From JANQMX01 sp965247175 (lineage in GTDB: Bacteria; Pseudomonadota; Alphaproteobacteria; Kiloniellales; DSM-21159): a stretch of DNA of 64,000 nt. The number at the start of each line of letters is the position of its first letter. The first letter of the stretch is position 1. Below are positions 26,494 through 33,798 of this stretch, in pieces. The position numbers were made by a program, and so were the translations under genes. Below the pieces are notes generated by a model. The model made no database searches. It was given only the letters and a program-made list of their open reading frames with translations, and was not told where the DNA came from. The DNA lies in contig OZ252006.1 in NCBI GenBank assembly GCA_965247175.1, forward strand, positions 930,001 through 994,000, in the 5' to 3' direction.

Positions 26494-26772
26494 ATGAGCA
26501 GTGAACATCGCCACACGAGCCATCCCGGCGTCATCAATCGGCTGAAACGGGCCCATGGGCACCTCGCCAAGGTGATCGAGATGATCGAGTCTGGCGATAC
26601 CTGCCTTTCCATCGCCCAACAGCTTCAGGCCGTCGAGAGTGCGGTGGCCAACGCCAAGACGACTTTGATCGAGGACCATCTCGATCACTGCCTCGATGAA
26701 GTCGTCGGTCCCTTGAACGCCAAGAAGCGGGGCGAGCTGGAAGACATCAAAAAGATCGCCAAGTACCTCTAG
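26494..26772 (+). CDS. Metal-sensing repressor, CsoR/RcnR family, DmeR/NreA-like
   Basis: The product is 92 residues from ATG 26494; GTG 26488 would add two. It is an all-helical CsoR-family protein (HPGVINRLKRAHGHLAKVIE ... CLSIAQQLQAVESAVANAK). Likely metal ligands are an N-terminal His cluster (H5, H7, H10), Cys37, His62 and His65, the pattern of nickel/cobalt sensors and unlike copper CsoR (Cys-His-Cys). These tetramers repress an exporter until metal binds. The exporter gene follows 20 bp downstream. Confidence 0.88.
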   Translation: MSSEHRHTSHPGVINRLKRAHGHLAKVIEMIESGDTCLSIAQQLQAVESAVANAKTTLIEDHLDHCLDEVVGPLNAKKRGELEDIKKIAKYL

Positions 26773-26792
26773 CTGGCGATCGGGCACGATCC

Positions 26793-28106
26793 ATGCTGGC
26801 CATCCTGGGCAATCGAACCTATCGCCACCTCTTTCTGGCCCAGGTGATTGCGCTCTTGGGCACGGGGCTGGCGACGGTGGCCTTGGCTTTGCTGGCCTTC
26901 GATCTGGCGGGCCCCGATGCCGGCAGTGTCCTCGGCACGGCGCTTGCCATCAAGATGCTCGCCTATGTCGGTGTTGCGCCCTTCGCCGCCGGCGTCACGG
27001 AACGCCTGCCGCGAAGGGCAACGCTCGTCGTCCTCGATCTGGTGCGCGCCGGTGTGGCACTGGCACTGCCCTTCGTCACCGAGGTTTGGCAGATCTACAT
27101 CCTGATTTTCCTGCTGCAGTCGGCGTCCGCCGCCTTCACGCCGACCTTCCAGGCGACCATTCCGGACGTTCTGCCGGACGAGAAAGACTACACCCGCGCC
27201 CTGTCGCTCTCCCGGCTTGCCTACGACCTCGAAAGCCTGATCAGCCCAATGCTGGCCGCGGCTCTCCTGACGGTCTTGAGCTTCCACGATCTGTTCCTCG
27301 GGACCGTGCTTGGCTTTGTCGCCTCGGCCGCGTTTGTCCTGTCGGTCACACTGTCGACGCCGAAGCCAAGCGAGACACACAGCGTCTGGAAGCGCGTGGC
27401 GAGAGGCTTGCATCTCTTCTTGGCGACGCCCCGGCTGCGTGGCCTTCTTGCCATCAACATGGCCGTGGCTGCCGGAGGTGCCATGGTCATCGTCAACACG
27501 GTGGTCATCGTGCAAGGCGCTTTCGCTTTGTCAGACACGGCGACCGCGCTGGCCTTCAGCGCTTTCGGCGCCGGTTCCATGATCGCCGCCCTGACACTGC
27601 CTAAGCTGCTCGAACGCCTGCCCGACCGCGCGGTCATGCTGAGCGGCGCCGTCCTCTCGGCGGCCGGACTTCTGGCCGGGCCGCTTGCCAGCGACCTTGC
27701 GCTGCTCCTGCCGCTTTGGCTCCTGCTGGGACTAGGATTCGCAGCGGCCCAGACGCCAGCGGGCCGATTGCTCAGGCGCTCCTCGCATGCGGAAGACAGG
27801 CCGGCACTCTTCGCCGCGCAGTTCGCGCTCTCCCATGCCTGCTGGCTGATCACCTATCCGCTTGCAGGTTGGCTTGCCACTAGTGCCGGTCTATCCGCCA
27901 CCTTCTTTGTGCTAGCCGCCCTGGTCGGCTTGGCATTCGTGTCCGCTCTCGTCGTCTGGCCACGTCAGGACAGCGACGTCCTGGAGCACGACCATAGCGA
28001 TCTGCCGGACGACGACCCGCATTGGCAGGAAGGACACGGGCGCGGCCGACGGCGCCACGCCCACGCCTACGTCATCGACGACTTGCACAGAGAGTGGCCG
28101 TCCTGA
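26793..28106 (+). CDS. MFS metal exporter with His-rich C-terminus (NreB/NrsD-like)
   Basis: A 437-residue MFS protein. About 400 residues make the twelve-helix carrier (LGTGLATVALALLAFDLAG, then PFAAGVTERLPRRATLVVLD). The last 45 residues are cytoplasmic and rich in His, Asp and Arg (EHDHSDLPDDDPHWQEGHG, RRRHAHAYVIDDLH), like the tails of nickel exporters NreB and NrsD. With the DmeR/NreA-like sensor 20 bp upstream, nickel or cobalt export is the likely role. Confidence 0.88.
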   Translation: MLAILGNRTYRHLFLAQVIALLGTGLATVALALLAFDLAGPDAGSVLGTALAIKMLAYVGVAPFAAGVTERLPRRATLVVLDLVRAGVALALPFVTEVWQIYILIFLLQSASAAFTPTFQATIPDVLPDEKDYTRALSLSRLAYDLESLISPMLAAALLTVLSFHDLFLGTVLGFVASAAFVLSVTLSTPKPSETHSVWKRVARGLHLFLATPRLRGLLAINMAVAAGGAMVIVNTVVIVQGAFALSDTATALAFSAFGAGSMIAALTLPKLLERLPDRAVMLSGAVLSAAGLLAGPLASDLALLLPLWLLLGLGFAAAQTPAGRLLRRSSHAEDRPALFAAQFALSHACWLITYPLAGWLATSAGLSATFFVLAALVGLAFVSALVVWPRQDSDVLEHDHSDLPDDDPHWQEGHGRGRRRHAHAYVIDDLHREWPS

Positions 28107-28181
28107 CCTGCACTGGCCTTTGCCATAGGTCGTTGCGCCAAGCTAAAAGACGGGGTCGTAACCTGAGCGGGACCCGTTACC

Positions 28182-29045
28182 TTGCCCCCTGCAGAGACCA
28201 ACCCGGCCCAGCCGCCGGAAGAGCATTCCAAGCCCTGTGACATCCGCGCCCTGGTGCCGTTGATGGAGATGCGCAACCGCATCGGTTACGTCTACGGCAG
28301 CGAGGACGCGGCTATGCTGCTCTATTCCCTGGTCCGTCGGGAGCAGCCAAAGAACGTGGTCGAGCTTGGGGCCGGCCTCGGCGTCTCGTCCGCCTGGATG
28401 GGCCAGGCCATGAAGGAGCTTGGCGCAGGGCACGTCTGGACCATCGACGACGGCAGCCATTGGGAGGAGCAGGGCAAGCTCAAACTGTTCCTAGGCCAGC
28501 TGCTTCAGGTGCCGCCCTTCAATCAAATGGCGGGGGAGGAGCTCGACTACGCGCGCTATATGCGCCGCATGATTGAAGTGACGGGCCTGGCGGGCCACGT
28601 GAGCTTCATCCATGACCGCCTGGAGCTCTCCTCCGAGGAAGCCTTCTACGCCAAGAAATACGGTTTCCTGACCCGGCCCATCGATGCCCTCTTCATCGAC
28701 ATCAACCGCACGCCTGACACCATCATCGACACGCTCTTCATGTTCCTGCCGCACCTGAACGAGAGCGCGTCGATCTTTATCGACTCCGCCTCCTCAAGCC
28801 TGGCGTCCTATCTCTTTCTTGAGAAGCTCATCGATCAGCTCAACCATTCCAAGGTGCCACGCCGCTTTCTCACGGGTCAGCACCAGGACCGCCGGCGCAT
28901 GCTGATCGAGTTGGTCTCGCAGCGTCGCTTTACCCTGATGCACATGGTCGAGCGCTTGAAGCGGGAGCAGAACTCCATGGCCTGGATCCGCATGGAGCCC
29001 AACGACTACGTGCCGCATCCCAAGACGGTGATGAAGTGGGTCTAG
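28182..29045 (+). CDS. SAM-dependent methyltransferase-like protein
   Basis: The product is 287 residues if translation starts at TTG 28182; no ATG occurs until codon 28, so the start is uncertain. Residues about 57-75 hold motif I (NVVELGAGLGVSSAWMG) and VWTIDD follows as the acidic post-I strand. DALFIDINRTPDTIID resembles the strand 4 region of O-methyltransferases of the Methyltransf_24 type. The acceptor is unknown. The 76 bp upstream have no gene. Confidence 0.75.
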   Translation: MPPAETNPAQPPEEHSKPCDIRALVPLMEMRNRIGYVYGSEDAAMLLYSLVRREQPKNVVELGAGLGVSSAWMGQAMKELGAGHVWTIDDGSHWEEQGKLKLFLGQLLQVPPFNQMAGEELDYARYMRRMIEVTGLAGHVSFIHDRLELSSEEAFYAKKYGFLTRPIDALFIDINRTPDTIIDTLFMFLPHLNESASIFIDSASSSLASYLFLEKLIDQLNHSKVPRRFLTGQHQDRRRMLIELVSQRRFTLMHMVERLKREQNSMAWIRMEPNDYVPHPKTVMKWV

Positions 29046-29070
29046 AGCCGGCCCCTTGAATCGGCGCCTC

Positions 29071-29111
29071 AAAAAAAGAAGACCGGTCGGCCCGACGGAG
29101 GCACGACCGGT
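29071..29111 (-). terminator. Rho-independent terminator of the 29175-29492 gene
   Basis: ACCGGTCG (29082-29089) pairs with CGACCGGT (29104-29111), 8 bp with a 14-base loop. On the minus strand the hairpin is followed by TTCTTTTTTT (complement of 29071-29080), an ideal terminator tail. It may also slow transcription from the convergent methyltransferase gene. Confidence 0.75.
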
Positions 29112-29174
29112 ACTCAAGGCTACGGGGAGGAGAAAAGGGAGGCAGGGAAAAGGCTGTGGAGGGTCGGTGCGGGC

Positions 29175-29492
29175 TTAGCTGTCGAAGAGCCCGAAGAAAC
29201 CGCCGCTCTTCGACTCCTCGTCTTGCTTCTTCTTCTCTCCTGAGTTGTCACTCTTGCTGTTCTGCGTGCCGTCGGTCCGGCTCTGCTGTTGTTGCTTGCG
29301 GCGCTCCTCGCGCAGCTCCTTGAAGGGATCCTGCTTGTCGAAGCCACCGCCACGCGCAAGCAAGAGGCTCGGCTGGCTGGCATTCTGGTAGCTCAGATCG
29401 CTTTTGACGAAGTGGGCGGAGGCGGCGCCGGCAAGGGCCAGGCCGGCGGCGAAGGTGCCGGCGAGGGCGAGGGAGAGAAGGGTCTTGTTCAT
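29175..29492 (-). CDS. Small secreted protein with a charged, Gln/Lys-rich tail
   Basis: A 105-residue protein with a strong signal peptide (NKTLLSLALAGTFAAGLALA, cleaved near ASA). The mature 80 residues are very hydrophilic (ELREERRKQQQQSRTDGT, GEKKKQDEESKSGG) and end with FFGLFDS. It is probably disordered apart from the hydrophobic tail. The function is unknown. A good terminator follows it. Confidence 0.72.
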   Translation of the reverse strand: MNKTLLSLALAGTFAAGLALAGAASAHFVKSDLSYQNASQPSLLLARGGGFDKQDPFKELREERRKQQQQSRTDGTQNSKSDNSGEKKKQDEESKSGGFFGLFDS

Positions 29493-29646
29493 GATGGCTC
29501 TTTCTCGGTCTGGGGGTCGGATGAGCGTTGCGTCGTTAACCGAGATTTAGACCCGTTCCGCGGAGCGAACCGCGAGCCGCCTCACAGTTGCGCGTCACGC
29601 CGGGACACGGCCGCGTGAAACTGACAAATTCCCCCTCGCTGAGTGA

Positions 29647-29663
29647 GATCTGTTTCACAGATC
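29647..29663. promoter_or_regulatory. Perfect palindrome between divergent small genes
   Basis: GATCTGT and ACAGATC with 3 bp (TTC) between. It lies in the 284 bp (29493-29776) separating two divergent small genes. No gene is supported in this interval. It could be an operator or a hairpin in the leader of the 29777 gene; the binding protein is unknown. Confidence 0.35.
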
Positions 29664-29776
29664 GGCTCGTAGCAGCTTCATAGAGTGTGCAGCAGAGATG
29701 CTGCGAGCCCAGGGGATGCTTAGTTTTTGGGGTCAGGGCTGCATCAAACCGAGCCGAAAAGCGGACTGATACAGCC

Positions 29777-29977
29777 ATGGACACAGGTTTAGCCTCACAG
29801 CAGGTTGGCGATTTTGCCAAAGTTTATGCAGAGATTCACGGTCACAAGGCGCACGAAGAGGCGCTGAGCTATGCCCTTGTCGCGCATTCGATGGGGGACC
29901 GTCAGGAGTATGATTTTTGGTTGAGCGTGGCCGAGGAACTTCACGCCGACCCGTTAGACACGGCCAACGCCGCCTGA
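29777..29977 (+). CDS. 66-residue protein of unknown function
   Basis: From ATG 29777 the product reads as a compact two-helix protein (AKVYAEIHGHKAHEEALSYA, AHSMGDRQEYDFWLSVAEEL). It has no signal or membrane segment. The frame extends upstream to 29687 but that part is cysteine/arginine-rich and not protein-like. The helical pattern with DFW and EEL resembles small cytoplasmic alphaproteobacterial proteins, but no family is recognised. Confidence 0.6.
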   Translation: MDTGLASQQVGDFAKVYAEIHGHKAHEEALSYALVAHSMGDRQEYDFWLSVAEELHADPLDTANAA

Positions 29978-30073
29978 CCGCCATCTCGATTTCTATTCTG
30001 ACATAGCGGTTGTTCTAGGCATCCGCGCCACCATCTCACTTGCGAACGGGTATCGGTGAGAGGGAGGTTGCGG

Positions 30074-30832
30074 ATGAAGGCTGCGGCGTGGCTGCTGGGC
30101 GCGACGATCGCGCTATCGACCCTGTCGGCCCCACCGACCGCCGCCTTCGAGCCCGACGTCGACGTCGAGCTATGCCTCGCCGCCGACGGCTCCGGCTCCA
30201 TCACCGATGAAGAGTTCACCTTCCAGCGGCAAGGCTATGCCGCGGCGATCACCGATCCGCGGGTGATCGACGCCATTCGCCGCGGCCTCTACGGCAAGAT
30301 CGCCCTGGCTCACATGGAGTGGGGCGGCGCCCAGAGCATGCACAAGATCGTCGAGTGGCAGATCATCGAGACGGCGGAACAAGCCGAAACCTTCGCTCAG
30401 GCGCTGCTGGCCGCGCCGCGCCTCGCCACCGGATGGAATTCCATCAGCAACGCTATCGTCTTTTGCCATGCCTGGATGACCGACAACGAGCCGGTCGGCC
30501 TGCGACGGGTGATCGACGTATCCGGCGACGCCGGCCAACGCGGCGGCGTGCCGCTGCCGGTCGCACGACAAGCGGCCATCGATGACGGGCTGATCGTTAA
30601 CGCCTTGGCGCTCAACTTCCGTGGCGGCGGCTTGAGCGGGCCGGGCGGCATGCCGCTCTTGAGCCACTTCAAGCGCGATGTGATTGCAGGGCCGGGCGCC
30701 TTCGCGCTGGGGGTCGATACGCGCGAAGATTTCGTTGAGGCGCTGGTTCGCAAGCTGGTGTTGGAGATTGCCGGAACGCCTGCCGAGGGCCAGCTGGCCA
30801 GCGGGCACAGGTCCACCCCTAGGTCGCAATAG
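30074..30832 (+). CDS. DUF1194 secreted von Willebrand factor A-like protein
   Basis: Start ATG 30074 has GGGAGG 6 bp upstream. The 252-residue product has a signal peptide (AAAWLLGATIALSTLSAP, cleaved near TAA) and then a vWFA-like domain with the metal-site motif DGSGS. The blocks FQRQGYAAAITDPRVIDAI, ATGWNSISNAI and VIDVSGDAGQRGG are characteristic of DUF1194. The vWFA fold suggests protein binding through a divalent ion outside the cytoplasm. The role is unknown. Confidence 0.88.
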   Translation: MKAAAWLLGATIALSTLSAPPTAAFEPDVDVELCLAADGSGSITDEEFTFQRQGYAAAITDPRVIDAIRRGLYGKIALAHMEWGGAQSMHKIVEWQIIETAEQAETFAQALLAAPRLATGWNSISNAIVFCHAWMTDNEPVGLRRVIDVSGDAGQRGGVPLPVARQAAIDDGLIVNALALNFRGGGLSGPGGMPLLSHFKRDVIAGPGAFALGVDTREDFVEALVRKLVLEIAGTPAEGQLASGHRSTPRSQ

Positions 30833-30863
30833 AGGGATTCTGCTAATCCGGCTGCGTAATTCT

Positions 30864-30892
30864 TTGAAATGCTTGTCATTCGCGGCTATGAC
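30864..30892 (+). promoter_or_regulatory. Candidate sigma-70 promoter for ispH
   Basis: TTGAAA at 30864-30869 and TATGAC at 30887-30892 are separated by 17 bp. This is the best promoter-like pair in the 162 bp before ispH and places the start of transcription near 30899, leaving a leader of about 95 bases. Confidence 0.4.
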
Positions 30893-30994
30893 TTGCTTGG
30901 ACGTCGGAACTAACGATAGAAGCAGAGAGCGGAAGGCCGGCTTGATTCGCCGCGAAGCGCTTGGCTGCGAACAGAGTGCAAGGATTTTGAGGCG

Positions 30995-31954
30995 ATGAAG
31001 GTAATTTTGGCTCAGCCGAGGGGGTTTTGTGCGGGTGTTGAGCGCGCGATCGACATCGTCGAACGGGCGCTGGAGATCTACGGACCGCCGGTCTACGTCC
31101 GCCACGAGATCGTCCACAACCGCCATGTTGTCGAAGACCTGAAAGCCAAGGGCGCCGTCTTCGTCGAGGAGGTCGATGAGATCCCCGAAGGCGCCATCAC
31201 CATCTTCAGCGCGCACGGCGTCTCCCGAAAGGTCGAGACTGGCGCCGATGATCGCCACCTGACCGTAATCGACGCGACCTGTCCGCTGGTCGCCAAGGTG
31301 CATAAAGAGGGCCAGCGCTACGCTCGGGCAGGACAGGAGGTCGTGCTGATCGGCCATGCCGGCCACCCGGAGGTGGAGGGGACCCTCGGGCAGATCGAGG
31401 GCAAGGTTCACCTGGTCCAAGACGTTTCCGATGTGGCCAAGCTTTCCGTCTCGGACCCTCAGCGCCTAGCCTACGTGACGCAGACGACCCTATCGGTCGA
31501 CGACACGCGCGGCATCATCGAGGCGCTCAAGAACCGCTACCCGCAAATCGCCGGCCCGGACGTCAAGGATATCTGCTACGCGACGCAGAACCGGCAGGAG
31601 GCTGTGCGCCATCTGGCCCAAGTCGCCGATCTGCTGCTCGTCATCGGCGCCAAGAACAGCTCGAACTCCAACCGTTTGCGCGAGATCGGCGAAGAGACCG
31701 GCATTGATAGCTATCTCATCGACGATGCCAGCCAGTTGGATTCCGCTTGGGTGAACGGGAAGACGGTGATTGGTGTGACAGCCGGCGCCTCTGCCCCCGA
31801 AGAGCTTGTGCAGCAGCTTGTCGAGCGTTTGCGCGAGCTTGGCGCCTCCAGCGTCGAGAGCCTGGGAAGCGTGGTTGAGAACGTACAGTTCAAGCTGCCG
31901 AAGCAGGTGCGGGACCGCGAGGGCGGTGCGAGCCTGCGTGAGGCCCGGGGTTAG
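30995..31954 (+). CDS. ispH: 4-hydroxy-3-methylbut-2-enyl diphosphate reductase IspH
   Basis: Last step of the MEP pathway: reduces HMBPP to IPP and DMAPP using a 4Fe-4S cluster in the cytoplasm. The 319-residue protein shows the cluster cysteines in PRGFCAGVERA (Cys12), DATCPLVAKVH and KDICYATQNRQEAV. The catalytic Glu region and the histidines in YVRHEIVHNRHVV and IGHAGHPEVEGT are also visible. It is followed by hpnH 38 bp on, so isoprenoid supply and hopanoid modification share a strand and possibly a transcript. Confidence 0.97.
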   Translation: MKVILAQPRGFCAGVERAIDIVERALEIYGPPVYVRHEIVHNRHVVEDLKAKGAVFVEEVDEIPEGAITIFSAHGVSRKVETGADDRHLTVIDATCPLVAKVHKEGQRYARAGQEVVLIGHAGHPEVEGTLGQIEGKVHLVQDVSDVAKLSVSDPQRLAYVTQTTLSVDDTRGIIEALKNRYPQIAGPDVKDICYATQNRQEAVRHLAQVADLLLVIGAKNSSNSNRLREIGEETGIDSYLIDDASQLDSAWVNGKTVIGVTAGASAPEELVQQLVERLRELGASSVESLGSVVENVQFKLPKQVRDREGGASLREARG

Positions 31955-31992
31955 TTGGTAAGTTGGTAAGTCTGTTAGAGAGGGAGTGAGTC

Positions 31993-33141
31993 GTGGCTGT
32001 TCCAGTGATTCAGCAGCTTCGCGTCGGGGGCTACATCCTCAAGCAAAAGCTCAAGCGCAATAAGCGTTACCCGCTGGTGTTGATGCTGGAGCCCTTGTTC
32101 CAGTGCAACTTGGCTTGCCCCGGCTGCGGCAAGATCGACTATCCGAAGCAGATCCTGCAGCGCCGCCTGTCCGTCGAGGACTGCCTGGCCGCAGTCGACG
32201 AGTGCGGCGCGCCGATCGTCTCCATTCCGGGCGGCGAGCCGCTCTTGCACAAGGAGATCGATCAGGTCGTCAAGGGCATCGTTGAGCGCAAGAAGTTCGT
32301 CTACCTCTGCACCAATGCGCTGCTGCTAAAGAAGAAGCTAGACCTCTTCACGCCGTCGCCCTACCTGACCTTCTCTATCCATCTCGACGGCCTGCGTGAG
32401 GAGCACGACAAGGCGGTCGACCAGGAAGGCGTCTTCGACCGCGCCGTAGAGGCCATCAAAGAGGTGGTCGCGCGCGGCTTCCGCGTGACCGTCAATTGCA
32501 CGCTCTTCAACAACGCCGAGTCAGAGCAGGTCGCGGAGTTCTTCGACTACGTGATGACCTTGGGTGTCGAGGGCATCACCGTCTCGCCGGGCTACGCCTA
32601 TGAGCGTGCGCCGGCGCAGGAGCACTTCCTGACCCGCCAGCACACCAAGAACCTCTTCCGCGACGTCTTCCGCCGCGGCAAGGAGAGCGGCAGCAAGTGG
32701 ATCTTCAACCAGTCCAGCCTCTATCTCGATTTCCTGGCCGGCAACCAGGACTACGAGTGCACGCCCTGGGGCAATCCGACCCGCAACATCTTTGGCTGGC
32801 AGCGTCCCTGCTACCTCCTGGGTGAAGGCTATGCCTCCAGCTTCAAGGAGCTGATGGAAACCACCGAGTGGGACAACTACGGCACCGGCCGCTACGAGAA
32901 GTGCGCCGATTGCATGGTCCACTGCGGCTACGAGCCCACGGCGGTGACCGATACCATCGACAATCCGCTCAAGGCGCTGATGGTCTGGGCCCGCGGCCCG
33001 AAGGTCGACGGCCCGATGGCCAAAGAGATCTCCTTGGACAACCAGCGGCCGGCCGAGTTCGTCTTCGAGAAGCAGGTGGAAAACTACCTAGAGACCGCGC
33101 CGGCAGAGGAGCGGAAGAAGAAGAGCAGCAGCGCGGCCTAG
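31993..33141 (+). CDS. hpnH: Adenosyl-hopene transferase HpnH (radical SAM)
   Basis: A 382-residue radical SAM enzyme that adds the 5'-deoxyadenosyl group to diploptene, the first step in making C35 hopanoids. The 4Fe-4S cysteines are Cys38, Cys42 and Cys45 in CNLACPGC. SIPGGEPLLHKEID is the GGE SAM-binding motif. The C-terminal CADCMVHCGYEPTAV segment with extra cysteines is typical of HpnH. The short direct repeat GTTGGTAA lies just upstream. Its 3' end overlaps hpnG, which is on the other strand, by 54 bp. Confidence 0.95.
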   Translation: MAVPVIQQLRVGGYILKQKLKRNKRYPLVLMLEPLFQCNLACPGCGKIDYPKQILQRRLSVEDCLAAVDECGAPIVSIPGGEPLLHKEIDQVVKGIVERKKFVYLCTNALLLKKKLDLFTPSPYLTFSIHLDGLREEHDKAVDQEGVFDRAVEAIKEVVARGFRVTVNCTLFNNAESEQVAEFFDYVMTLGVEGITVSPGYAYERAPAQEHFLTRQHTKNLFRDVFRRGKESGSKWIFNQSSLYLDFLAGNQDYECTPWGNPTRNIFGWQRPCYLLGEGYASSFKELMETTEWDNYGTGRYEKCADCMVHCGYEPTAVTDTIDNPLKALMVWARGPKVDGPMAKEISLDNQRPAEFVFEKQVENYLETAPAEERKKKSSSAA

Positions 33142-33798
33142 CGCCGCGCTCGCCTTCCGGCTGTCGCGGCCCAGCCGCACCAGCCCTGGCACGTCGCCTG
33201 GTCGGCTGAGCAGTCCTCCGAGCAGCTTGCCCATCCGAAGCGCGCCGCCTTCACCCATGGCCTCGACAGCAGCAGCGGGCAGGGCGCGCTCCGCGGGATC
33301 GGAGACGGCTCGGACCGTAAGGAAATCGAGGCCGCGCTGAAGGCAGCTCTCGGCGACCCAATAGCTTTCCATGTCGACTGCGGCAGCCTCGAAGCTGCTG
33401 TGCGCAGTGCGCTTGTCCTCGACCGTGAGCACAGGCGCCTCGACGGTGAGCAGCGGGGCGCGCGATAGGGGGGTCGCGCCGATCAGCAGCCCAACGGCGC
33501 CCTCGACCATCTCAGCCGTCTGTTCGATCGAGATCTCCTCCTGTCCGGCGCACCGCACGGTCTTCGGCAGCAGGAGCGTGCCCGCCGGCAAGTCCGGGTC
33601 GAGTCCACCGGCGAAACCGAAGCTGACGACGACCTTAGCACCGCGTTCAGCAAGCTCTGCCACGGCCTCTCCGACAGCCTCGGCTTGGCCCGCTGCCGCG
33701 ATTGTTGAGACTTGCTTGTTCCGAAAGAGCGCGGGGGCGGCGCGTTCAGCGATGCGTGACTCCAGGGTGAGCCCGGTGACGAGACCCAGTCGGGTCAC
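33088..33798 (-). CDS. hpnG: Adenosylhopane nucleoside phosphorylase HpnG
   Basis: A 236-residue protein of the nucleoside phosphorylase (PNP/UDP) fold: VVSFGFAGGLDPDLPAGTLL, then EAAAVDMESYWVAESC (substrate Met-Glu motif) and FLTVRAVSDPAERALP. HpnG removes adenine from adenosylhopane, giving ribosylhopane. The start overlaps the stop of shc by 4 bp. The C-terminal 18 codons overlap the end of hpnH on the opposite strand, so the two proteins share DNA at their tails. Confidence 0.92.
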   Translation of the reverse strand: MTRLGLVTGLTLESRIAERAAPALFRNKQVSTIAAAGQAEAVGEAVAELAERGAKVVVSFGFAGGLDPDLPAGTLLLPKTVRCAGQEEISIEQTAEMVEGAVGLLIGATPLSRAPLLTVEAPVLTVEDKRTAHSSFEAAAVDMESYWVAESCLQRGLDFLTVRAVSDPAERALPAAAVEAMGEGGALRMGKLLGGLLSRPGDVPGLVRLGRDSRKASAALGRAAALLLPLLCRRGL

